Below are positions 1 to 5,569 of a stretch of DNA of 5,569 bases, in pieces. Made by a program: the position numbers and the translations under genes. Where the stretch lies: positions 1-5,569 of the forward strand of contig JAGPGR010000142.1 in NCBI GenBank assembly GCA_018055865.1, read 5' to 3'. A model generated the notes under the pieces. That model ran no database searches, had not been told where the DNA came from, and saw only the letters and a list, made by a program, of their open reading frames with translations. This DNA comes from Paludibacteraceae bacterium. Its GTDB lineage: Bacteria; Bacteroidota; Bacteroidia; Bacteroidales; Paludibacteraceae. How positions within the stretch are numbered: position 1 is the first letter of the stretch; each line of letters begins with the position of its first letter.

Positions 1-14
1 TTGAAAATAAGTAG

Positions 15-22
15 CAAAAATA
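15..22 (-). promoter_or_regulatory. Candidate -7 promoter box facing left
   Basis: Read on the minus strand, these bases are TATTTTTG, an exact match to the Bacteroidota -7 consensus TAnnTTTG. Transcription would start about 5-8 bases further left, so the gene served must begin outside the window. I see no clear TTTG -33 partner about 20 bases upstream on that strand. The box supports a divergent gene to the left, but the motif is short and the assignment is an inference. Confidence 0.35.
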
Positions 23-43
23 AGCATTTTTTTACAGAATGCA

Positions 44-76
44 TTGATTCCGGATGTAAAAGTAGTTCAATCCGGA
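44..76. repeat. Pair of TTSAWTCCGGA repeats spaced 22 bp
   Basis: TTGATTCCGGA (44-54) and TTCAATCCGGA (66-76) match at 9 of 11 positions, and their starts are exactly 22 bp apart, about two helical turns. Each copy contains the palindrome TCCGGA, so the pair can also be read as an inverted repeat, TCCGGAT (49-55) against ATCCGGA (70-76), with a 14-nt loop. The pair sits between the two outward-facing -7 boxes, where an operator for a divergent promoter region would be expected. No regulator is encoded in the window, so the binding protein is unknown. Confidence 0.45.
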
Positions 77-128
77 CATTTATTCTTCTTACTTACATCC
101 CTTTTTTCCATTATTTGTAACTTATGCT

Positions 129-136
129 TAAATTTG
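129..136 (+). promoter_or_regulatory. Candidate -7 promoter box for the hydrolase gene
   Basis: TAAATTTG matches the Bacteroidota consensus TAnnTTTG exactly and lies 16 bases before the ATG at 153. A T-rich run at 102-107 sits about where a -33 TTTG is expected, but it is not TTTG. Use of this box would leave a leader of only about 10 nt. An alternative is the imperfect box ending at TTTG 114-117, which would give a leader of about 30 nt. No Shine-Dalgarno sequence is visible, which is normal for the phylum. Confidence 0.4.
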
Positions 137-152
137 CTGAAAAATGTGACAC

Positions 153-2165
153 ATGATACGAATTCTTTTTTTTACTTTAATGCTCGTTTTTACTGCTGAG
201 GTTTCCGGCCAACAGGATTTTCCGCTGAATGAATATGCCGAACTACCCAACCCCAGACCCTCTGATACTACGCTTTGGGCCCGTGTTCCCGAAATTTCTG
301 TGCAATGGGGAGATGTGGATACCAGGTATCCGAAAGAAAAGCCATTTATATCTTCTGATCCCAAAGTGACCGAAACACTTTCAGCGTGGCGTGGTGAATC
401 TGTTGCTGCTCAGTTCGTTATTTCCACCCGGAACCAACTGGACAATCTTACATACAGCGTAAGCAGTTTGGTAAACGTTGATGATAGGAAGCAGATTGTC
501 GGAAGTGAAGCTGTTTTTTCGGGCTTTGTGCGCTATGTGATGACCGACGAGCTTAATAAAAACGGGAAAGGGGCTTGCGGTCACCGAAATCCTTCTGATT
601 TTGATTTTTCGCTTGCCGCAGATGCCATTGATCACATCTCATCCTCACTTTCAGTCGGTTCGATGACTTCGCGCCCGGTATGGATTCGGATTGACATACC
701 CCAAACTACTCCAAAAGGTCTTTACACAGGAAATGTTACCGTAAGAAACGGATCGGAGGTAATTGGTGAACTCGCACTGAAAGTTCGGGTGACGGATGAA
801 GTGCTTCCACTTCCTGCCGACTGGATGTATCACCTGGATTTGTGGCAAAATCCGTATGCTGTGGCTCGTTATTATCAGGTAACACCCTGGTCCGAAGCTC
901 ATCTGGATGCACTTCGCCTGGAGCATACGCTCTACGCTCAGGCAGGCGGCAAAGTAATCACGGCATCCATTATTCACGATCCGTGGAACAGTCAGACCGA
1001 AGACCCGTATGAATCAATGATAAAGTGGATAAAAGAATCCGACGGAAACTGGAAGTTCGATTTCAGCATTTTCGATACATGGGTAGAACTGATGATGAGT
1101 CTGGGCGTGGATAAACAAATCAACTGCTACTCCATGATCCCCTGGAAGTTGTCATTCCGTTATTTCGACGAAGCTGCCCAAATATACATCGACGCACAAA
1201 CAGCCCCCGGAGATACGCTGTATGAAGAAATGTGGACTACCATGCTCCGCACATTTGCTACTCATTTAAAAGAAAAAGGATGGTTTGAAAAAACATTCAT
1301 TTCGATGGATGAACGTCCGATGGATGCCATGATAAAAACGCTGGAAGTGATTCGGAAGGCTGACCCGCAGCTCAAGGTTTCGCTTGCAGGGGCACTTCAT
1401 ACCGAATTGATTGACGAACTGGATGATTATTGTGTTGCTCTAAGGATGAAATATACCGACGAAATGCTTGCCCGACGAAATGAATCCGGAAGAGTAACCA
1501 CATTCTATACCAGTTGCGAGGAATCCCGGCCTAATACGTTCACTTTCAGCCCGCCCGCCGAGAGTGAGTGGTTTGCCTGGTACGCAGCAAAAGCCGGCCT
1601 GGATGGTTATTTGCGCTGGGCACTCAATTGCTGGGTAGAGCAGCCGCTTCTCGACAGTCGTTTTCGCTCGTGGGCAGCCGGCGATACTTATCTCATTTAC
1701 CCCAATGCCCGTACTTCCATCCGATTCGAACGAATGAAAGCCGGCATTCAGATGTACGAAAAAATCAGCATTTTGAGAGATAAATTCAAGACAGCGAATG
1801 ACGTAAAGTCGTTGGAAATCATTGAAAATACGCTGGCCCGCTTTGATGAAAATACGCTGTCGGCTGTGCCCGCTTCTGAACAGATAAATAGCGCAAGACT
1901 GATAATCAATGGATTAGTAAGTCCTTACGATAGATTGGCCGGAGCAATTTCACAGGCAAAATTCAGTGTAAACGATGCTGTTTCGGAAGAAAAATCTACC
2001 GGTTTTGTTCGAAAAATAAAAAAGTTGAAGCATGAAATAGAAACTGCGGAAGCCAAAATTAACAGCGCAAAACTTACGGATAAACAATGCACCGCTACTG
2101 CCGATAAATTATACAAAAAGACATCAGATTTTGTAAAAGCTGCTGACAAATACCGGACAAAGTAA
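153..2165 (+). CDS. Secreted GH123/DUF4091-like glycoside hydrolase
   Basis: This is a 670-residue exported protein resembling the GH123/DUF4091 glycoside hydrolases. Characterised GH123 enzymes are beta-N-acetylgalactosaminidases that use substrate-assisted catalysis through an adjacent Asp-Glu pair. Residues 1-19 form a signal peptide (MIRILFFTLMLVF core, likely cut after VSG); there is no lipobox. A beta-sandwich-like N-terminal domain follows (about 60-210, WRGESVAAQF at 79-88). The catalytic-type region begins at HLDLWQNP (227-234) and includes YSMIPW (326-331), the pair D386-E387 in SMDERP, DGYLRWALNCW (484-494) and a GDTYLIYP-to-SIRFERMKAGI segment (510-532). Family members usually end near residue 590 of this protein; here about 80 more helical, Lys-rich residues follow. 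The ATG at 153 directly precedes the signal peptide, which fixes the start. No SusC/SusD pair adjoins it. The fold assignment is firm, but the substrate is inferred; DUF4091 proteins are mostly uncharacterised and specificity may differ from GalNAc. Confidence 0.85.
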   Translation: MIRILFFTLMLVFTAEVSGQQDFPLNEYAELPNPRPSDTTLWARVPEISVQWGDVDTRYPKEKPFISSDPKVTETLSAWRGESVAAQFVISTRNQLDNLTYSVSSLVNVDDRKQIVGSEAVFSGFVRYVMTDELNKNGKGACGHRNPSDFDFSLAADAIDHISSSLSVGSMTSRPVWIRIDIPQTTPKGLYTGNVTVRNGSEVIGELALKVRVTDEVLPLPADWMYHLDLWQNPYAVARYYQVTPWSEAHLDALRLEHTLYAQAGGKVITASIIHDPWNSQTEDPYESMIKWIKESDGNWKFDFSIFDTWVELMMSLGVDKQINCYSMIPWKLSFRYFDEAAQIYIDAQTAPGDTLYEEMWTTMLRTFATHLKEKGWFEKTFISMDERPMDAMIKTLEVIRKADPQLKVSLAGALHTELIDELDDYCVALRMKYTDEMLARRNESGRVTTFYTSCEESRPNTFTFSPPAESEWFAWYAAKAGLDGYLRWALNCWVEQPLLDSRFRSWAAGDTYLIYPNARTSIRFERMKAGIQMYEKISILRDKFKTANDVKSLEIIENTLARFDENTLSAVPASEQINSARLIINGLVSPYDRLAGAISQAKFSVNDAVSEEKSTGFVRKIKKLKHEIETAEAKINSAKLTDKQCTATADKLYKKTSDFVKAADKYRTK

Positions 2166-2195
2166 AACAAAAGTCATTCAAATGTGTTTTGACAT

Positions 2196-2215
2196 AAGGC
2201 GATTCAGCCTTTTTT
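2196..2215 (+). terminator. Weak intrinsic terminator after the hydrolase gene
   Basis: AAGGC (2196-2200) pairs with GCCTT (2207-2211) around the loop GATTCA, and a T-run to 2215 overlaps the end of the stem. It begins 30 bases after the hydrolase stop codon, a sensible place for a terminator. The stem has only five pairs, so termination may be partial and some transcripts could read through into smpB. Confidence 0.45.
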
Positions 2216-2225
2216 AGTAATTCAA

Positions 2226-2238
2226 TCCCAGACTGGGA
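2226..2238. repeat. 13-nt palindrome upstream of smpB
   Basis: TCCCAG-A-CTGGGA is a perfect palindrome with a single central base. It lies 27 bases before the smpB start codon and is not followed by a T-run, so it is not a standard terminator. It could be a protein-binding site, or a small leader hairpin (four stable pairs, five-base loop) if transcription starts upstream. Its function is unknown. Confidence 0.4.
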
Positions 2239-2257
2239 GTAAAGAGTAAATTGTAAA
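2237..2257 (+). repeat. Three-copy 7-nt repeat next to the smpB start
   Basis: Three consecutive 7-nt units read GAGTAAA, GAGTAAA and TTGTAAA, ending eight bases before the smpB ATG. The first two are identical and the third differs in its first two bases. The stretch is unstructured and A-rich, the kind of leader that helps ribosome loading in Bacteroidota, and no better Shine-Dalgarno sequence is present. It may simply be short-period slippage. Confidence 0.4.
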
Positions 2258-2265
2258 TTAAACTG

Positions 2266-2721
2266 ATGTTCAAGAAATCAACCATAGTAATAAAAAACAA
2301 ACGTGCGACATTCGATTATGAAATAATAGACCGATATGTGGCCGGTATTCAGCTTTTCGGAACTGAAATAAAATCCATTCGTGATGGAAAAGCTTCGCTT
2401 ACCGAAACGTATTGCACCTTTATAAACAATGAATTGTGGGTGAAAAACATGAATATTTCCACCTATTTTTTCGGCACTTACAACAATCACGAACCGCGCC
2501 GCGACCGAAAATTACTTCTCAATAAAAAGGAACTGAATAAACTGCTGCGAGCTACCCGTGAAACCGGAAATACCATTATTCCCATCAAAATGTTTGTAAC
2601 GGAAAAAGGGCTGGCAAAACTTGAAATCGGATTGGCACGAGGCAAGAAACTGTATGATAAGAGGCAGACCCTGAAGGAAAAAGATGATAAGCGCGAAATG
2701 GACCGGATTATGAAAAAATAG
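2266..2721 (+). CDS. smpB: SsrA-binding protein SmpB
   Basis: SmpB binds the tRNA-like domain of tmRNA (SsrA) and brings it to ribosomes stalled without a stop codon, so that the nascent peptide is tagged for degradation and the ribosome is freed. The 151-residue length is normal. Hallmarks in order are NKRA (11-14), [20 protein letters not shown] (26-45), ELWVKN (56-61), [12 protein letters not shown] (79-90) and GKKLYDKR (126-133). Aligned without gaps in this part to E. coli SmpB (offset six), Y130 takes the place of His136, an aromatic residue of the C-terminal tail that acts in the decoding centre, while I148-M149 match Ile154-Met155. The tail stops two residues later and is shorter than in E. 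coli, and D141 stands where E. coli has Trp147. The ATG at 2266 gives the expected N-terminus. The gene follows the hydrolase gene by 100 nt and ends before a strong terminator. The tmRNA gene itself is not in the window. Confidence 0.97.
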   Translation: MFKKSTIVIKNKRATFDYEIIDRYVAGIQLFGTEIKSIRDGKASLTETYCTFINNELWVKNMNISTYFFGTYNNHEPRRDRKLLLNKKELNKLLRATRETGNTIIPIKMFVTEKGLAKLEIGLARGKKLYDKRQTLKEKDDKREMDRIMKK

Positions 2722-2773
2722 TGTCAGATAGTACGGAGTCTGCTTCTTTTACGGCTGTGAGGAAAATGAAAAC

Positions 2774-2815
2774 GGTTCGATGTGTTGCCTTCCCGGAACA
2801 CATCGAACCTTTTTT
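2774..2815. terminator. Bidirectional terminator between convergent genes
   Basis: A perfect 13-bp stem pairs 2774-2786 (GGTTCGATGTGTT) with 2797-2809 (AACACATCGAACC) around a 10-nt loop. On the plus strand it is followed by six T residues (2810-2815), ending smpB transcription 52 bases after its stop codon. On the minus strand the stem is followed by G, TTTT, CA and TTTT (2773-2763), so the same element can also end transcription of the outer-membrane gene, whose stop codon lies 34 bases away. Confidence 0.92.
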
Positions 2816-2843
2816 GTGATTTAGCTAAAGTCGGATTTATTTT

Positions 2844-5333
2844 TTAGTTACCACTAGTCCCTGTTGCTGTCTGGGTGCCGGTTTGAGTCGGGTTTTCGCC
2901 TCCGCCAGTTTTCAGATCATCATTGGTAATACCACGTGCAGCTTTTTTTATCTGTTCTTTCATTTGTCCGAAAGTATAACTTATATTGATGCCAAAACGG
3001 GGCGATTGCCGGGTAAAGATATTTTCACTTCTGTACGTGTCGGTTTCCGTGGTGCTTTTGAATCTGATGAATTTTTCCAGAAATCCGTTGGCATTGGCCG
3101 TGATATTGAGTTTGCGCTGCAGGAAGCTCTTGGTAAGCGAAAGGCTGTAATAGTAAAATCCGTTGGATGTGCCCTGCAACGAAACTGAGGGTGACATATA
3201 TCCTCCGTTAGTATTTACTCTGAAGTTTTTCGGCAGTGTATAGCTTGCACCTAAAAATGCTCCGTAGTTGAAGCCCTTATTTTCGGTTTTCATCTCGTTT
3301 TGTATGAATGAGTAGTAAGAATACCGGCTGTTTCCGTTGAAATACCAGTTGAAGTCTTTGGTCACCTGCCACCGAAAGTAGGCTGAAACTCCCGTACTGC
3401 GCGAACGACCGATATTTTCATACGTTGTGTACACCACAGTGTCTCTCAGTGAACTTACCTGTTCAATAGAATTGTTAGCAAATGAGGTAAATACGCTCGA
3501 ATTGAAATTGAATTTCGGTGTAAAAAGGTTGTAATTCAGATTAAACGAATTGCTTATTTCCGGAATCAGTTCAGGGTTTCCCTGCGAAATGTTTTTTGGA
3601 TCGGAAATATTGATGAATGGATTCAGATAAGTAATGTCCGGACGACTAATACGCTGAGTGTAACTTAGTTGTAAATTTGAACCCGGAGTAGTTTTATAGC
3701 TCAGGGTTATCGAAGGAACCAGATTGGTAAACGGCTTTTGAGTATATGGCTCATCGCCGTTACGTTTGATTGAAGCTGTGGTGCGTTCGAGCCTGCCGCC
3801 AACGCGTGCGCTGATTTTTTCAAGCTTGTATGTATAACTTCCGTATGCACCCAAAACTCCGGTAGTGTGAAGCATTTTTTTATCAACTATACCAGCTATT
3901 GATTCCCACACACTTGAACTAAAATTAAAGAGTTTGTAATCGTTTTCACTTTGATTGTGGCGGTAGATGTATTTTGCACCTATTTCAATGACATGTTTTT
4001 TGTTAAATGGTTCGGTATAGTCGAGCTGGAAGGTTTGTTCTGAACCCGAAGAATTGCTTCTAATGTGTTGCTTGCGGTCAAAATAATTGATTACATTCTC
4101 AATATCAGTATAGTTGTCGCTTCCGCGTGGCGAGTAACTTGCCTTGTAGGATGTTGTGAGCAGCTTATCTTTCTTTTTGAACGATCGCTGATAGTCCAGG
4201 CTGCCTTCGTATCCACCCCAGATTCCTTTCATATCGGCCAGGTTGTTGTACATTTGAGTGGTGTCCTGCATCTGCGAACGCAGATTCGTACTTCCGGTAG
4301 TTTTGCTGTTGTAGCCGCCTCCAAACCCGTTTCCGCTCAGTGTGAAAAGGTTCAGCGAATCAAGTTCATAGCTCACGCTCAAACTTCCGTAACGGAAATT
4401 CCCCGTGTTTTTTCCTTCGCTTTTCTGGCTGAAATACATGTAATCAGAAGAATTAAAACTCTCTCGGTTTGTTTCGGTGGTAATTCCCGGATTCCGAAAC
4501 ATTCCCTGATTCAGGTTGGTTGTAATGCCCCATTTCCCGACTTTTGTGGAAAAATAAATGCCACCGTTTAAGGCTCCGTAATTGTCAACACCTGCTCTCA
4601 CGGTTCCGGTATAGCCTTTCAGCGAACTTTCGGTTACGATGTTGATAATTCCGGCCAACCCTTCTGCCTCATATTTTGCGCCCGGCTCGGTAATTACTTC
4701 AATGCTTTTTACGGTATTGGCCGGGATGCTTTTCAGCACCTGAGCCGGATTGCTCGATATCATGGTGGTTTCTTTTCCATTCATCAAGATCTTGAAGTTC
4801 GACTGACCTTTTACCTGGATATTTTCATCACCATCTACGGTTACCATCGGCACTTTCCGCAGCATGTCGAGCGTGTTCGATGTTTGAGATTCCGGATCCG
4901 ATTTCATGTCGTATGAAATTTTATCCATATCTACTTTCACCAGAGGCTTTGTGGCTGTTACAGTTACTTCTGCAAGCATTTTATCATTGGCCGAAAGCTT
5001 TATTTCGCCCAGATCAATTATTTTGTTTGAAAAATCGCTGACTACAAGGGTAGCGGGTTTCATGCCTACAGCTTCGAATTTCAGAACAATCTGGTCCGAA
5101 GAATTTACTGAAAGTTCAAATTTACCCTGAGCATCGGCTGCCACGCGCTTGAAAGGCATAGCGGGCATTTTTGTTTTTGACGCCGAAATAGTAACAAAAG
5201 GAATTGTTTCGGTGGAAACTGAATCGATAACTGTACCTTTGATATTGAAAAAGGATGCTGAATTTGGAACCTGAGAGAAGGTTGAAAAAATACACACAAC
5301 TGCTAGTAGCAGTGTAATTGACGCTTTTTGCAT
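2844..5333 (-). CDS. TonB-receptor-like outer-membrane beta-barrel protein
   Basis: This 829-residue protein has the layout of the Bacteroidota outer-membrane beta-barrel family (PF14905 type), relatives of TonB-dependent receptors. Residues 1-20 are a signal peptide, probably cut before Q21. Residues 31-118 form a carboxypeptidase-regulatory-like beta-sandwich (KGTVIDSVSTETIPFVTI to IIDLGEIKL). Residues 120-235 form a plug-like domain: EVTVTATKP, NTLDMLRKVPMVTVDG, FKILMNGKE, and the typical end EPGAKYEAEGLAGIINIV (216-233). The rest, to about 789, is rich in alternating aromatic strands and ends in INISYTFG. A 40-residue hydrophilic tail follows, with ITNDDLKTGGG and a Thr/Gly/Gln-rich end. 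It probably imports or binds a ligand at the outer membrane, but the ligand is unknown. No SusD-like lipoprotein is adjacent, and it appears to be transcribed alone, so it is not a standard SusC. The start is fixed by the signal peptide and an upstream -7 box. Confidence 0.9.
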   Translation of the reverse strand: MQKASITLLLAVVCIFSTFSQVPNSASFFNIKGTVIDSVSTETIPFVTISASKTKMPAMPFKRVAADAQGKFELSVNSSDQIVLKFEAVGMKPATLVVSDFSNKIIDLGEIKLSANDKMLAEVTVTATKPLVKVDMDKISYDMKSDPESQTSNTLDMLRKVPMVTVDGDENIQVKGQSNFKILMNGKETTMISSNPAQVLKSIPANTVKSIEVITEPGAKYEAEGLAGIINIVTESSLKGYTGTVRAGVDNYGALNGGIYFSTKVGKWGITTNLNQGMFRNPGITTETNRESFNSSDYMYFSQKSEGKNTGNFRYGSLSVSYELDSLNLFTLSGNGFGGGYNSKTTGSTNLRSQMQDTTQMYNNLADMKGIWGGYEGSLDYQRSFKKKDKLLTTSYKASYSPRGSDNYTDIENVINYFDRKQHIRSNSSGSEQTFQLDYTEPFNKKHVIEIGAKYIYRHNQSENDYKLFNFSSSVWESIAGIVDKKMLHTTGVLGAYGSYTYKLEKISARVGGRLERTTASIKRNGDEPYTQKPFTNLVPSITLSYKTTPGSNLQLSYTQRISRPDITYLNPFINISDPKNISQGNPELIPEISNSFNLNYNLFTPKFNFNSSVFTSFANNSIEQVSSLRDTVVYTTYENIGRSRSTGVSAYFRWQVTKDFNWYFNGNSRYSYYSFIQNEMKTENKGFNYGAFLGASYTLPKNFRVNTNGGYMSPSVSLQGTSNGFYYYSLSLTKSFLQRKLNITANANGFLEKFIRFKSTTETDTYRSENIFTRQSPRFGINISYTFGQMKEQIKKAARGITNDDLKTGGGENPTQTGTQTATGTSGN

Positions 5334-5353
5334 AATTGATTTAAATAATTGTG

Positions 5354-5361
5354 CAAAAGTA
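5354..5361 (-). promoter_or_regulatory. -7 promoter box of the outer-membrane gene
   Basis: On the minus strand the bases read TACTTTTG, an exact TAnnTTTG match, and lie 20 bases before the ATG. Transcription would start near 5348, giving an AT-rich leader of about 15 nt without a Shine-Dalgarno sequence, as is usual in this phylum. The -33 region has only a TTTC (5381-5378), 16 bases further upstream, in place of TTTG. Position and match make this the most credible promoter in the window. Confidence 0.6.
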
Positions 5362-5496
5362 GTGTAATTGCCTTAAAGAAATGGTTTGATGCAGGTTGTT
5401 ATTTTCGGAAATTAAGTATAATTAATAATACAAAAACAAATGATGGGGATTTTCTTACTGAGAATGGAGAAATAAACCGCAAATAAGGATAGCTGA

Positions 5497-5536
5497 GAAG
5501 AAAACTGCCAGCCTTCCACCGTAGGAAAGCTGACAG
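5497..5536 (-). terminator. Minus-strand terminator of a gene beyond the right edge
   Basis: Two 13-nt arms, 5505-5517 and 5524-5536, surround a 6-nt loop. Read as plus-strand RNA they have two C-A mismatches (5508/5533 and 5513/5528). As minus-strand RNA both become G-U wobble pairs and the stem is continuous. On the minus strand the stem is followed directly by TTTTCTTC (5504-5497); no T-run follows on the plus strand. This fits an intrinsic terminator for a leftward gene whose end lies at or past the right edge. It also insulates the outer-membrane gene's promoter from upstream transcription. Confidence 0.75.
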
Positions 5537-5569
5537 CAGGTATGTTTGTAACGTGCAATTCTCAAATAG

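Noticed and set aside
1..120. A plus-strand frame open from the left edge to TAA at 118-120, possibly the end of an upstream gene.
   Set aside because: The translation is Ser/Phe/Lys-rich with no recognisable features, the base composition is intergenic, and it overlaps the promoter boxes and repeats.
651..977. A 108-codon minus-strand frame opposite the hydrolase gene.
   Set aside because: It overlaps conserved hydrolase sequence, has no recognisable motif, and has no promoter or leader of its own.
2722..2843. A possible tmRNA (ssrA) or other small RNA next to smpB.
   Set aside because: The gap is far too short for tmRNA and is accounted for by the bidirectional terminator. No tRNA-like ends or tag-coding frame are present.
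4065..4571. A 168-codon open frame on the plus strand, opposite the outer-membrane gene.
   Set aside because: It lies wholly inside the barrel-coding region on the other strand and its translation has no family resemblance. It is a shadow of a well-supported gene.
5292..5294. Cys14 in the signal peptide of the outer-membrane protein as a lipoprotein site.
   Set aside because: The preceding residues (AVV) do not fit a lipobox, and the cysteine lies within the hydrophobic core. An ordinary signal peptide with cleavage before Q21 fits better.
5541..5548. TATGTTTG on the plus strand, an exact TAnnTTTG match.
   Set aside because: No -33 element is present; the upstream bases are the terminator stem, and no plus-strand gene start is visible before the edge. 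It is probably chance, though it cannot be excluded without sequence to the right.
5398..5569. A minus-strand frame open from the right edge to a TAA near 5400 (about 56 codons).
   Set aside because: It runs through the terminator hairpin and an AT-rich stretch, and the translation is low-complexity hydrophobic sequence without a family look. A chance open frame is more likely than a gene end.

Overview
The window looks like chromosomal DNA of a member of the Bacteroidota, most likely Bacteroidales or a close relative. Three things point there. SmpB has Bacteroidota-style wording ([26 protein letters not shown]). The PF14905-type outer-membrane beta-barrel protein is a family typical of this phylum. 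The intergenic regions carry TAnnTTTG boxes, the -7 element of Bacteroidota sigma-ABfr promoters, and the genes lack clear Shine-Dalgarno sequences. Coding regions are moderately AT-rich and intergenic regions clearly more so. I see no insertion sequence, CRISPR array, tRNA or rRNA.

Layout. Bases 1-152 are a regulatory region. It has a -7 box facing each way and, between them, two TTSAWTCCGGA copies exactly 22 bp apart. Bases 153-2165 (+) encode a secreted GH123/DUF4091-like glycoside hydrolase with an Asp-Glu catalytic pair and an unusual 80-residue helical, lysine-rich tail. Bases 2166-2265 hold a short hairpin with a T-run, a 13-nt palindrome and a three-copy 7-nt repeat. Bases 2266-2721 (+) encode SmpB, the tmRNA-binding protein. 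Bases 2722-2843 separate convergent genes and hold a perfect 13-bp terminator stem with T-runs usable on both strands. Bases 2844-5333 (-) encode an 829-residue outer-membrane receptor-like protein: signal peptide, carboxypeptidase-regulatory-like domain, plug, beta-barrel and hydrophilic tail. Bases 5334-5569 contain its promoter, an AT-rich stretch in which I see nothing else, and a minus-strand terminator that must serve a gene lying beyond the right edge.

The genes do not form an obvious pathway. The hydrolase and the receptor could both belong to glycan or surface-molecule use, but no SusD partner, regulator or transporter is present and the two are transcribed towards each other, so a joint role is only a guess. 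SmpB is housekeeping (ribosome rescue with tmRNA). I found no convincing new multi-gene system. The points most worth a second look are the spaced repeats at the left edge, the C-terminal extension of the hydrolase, the elements in the smpB leader, and the strand-asymmetric terminator near the right edge.
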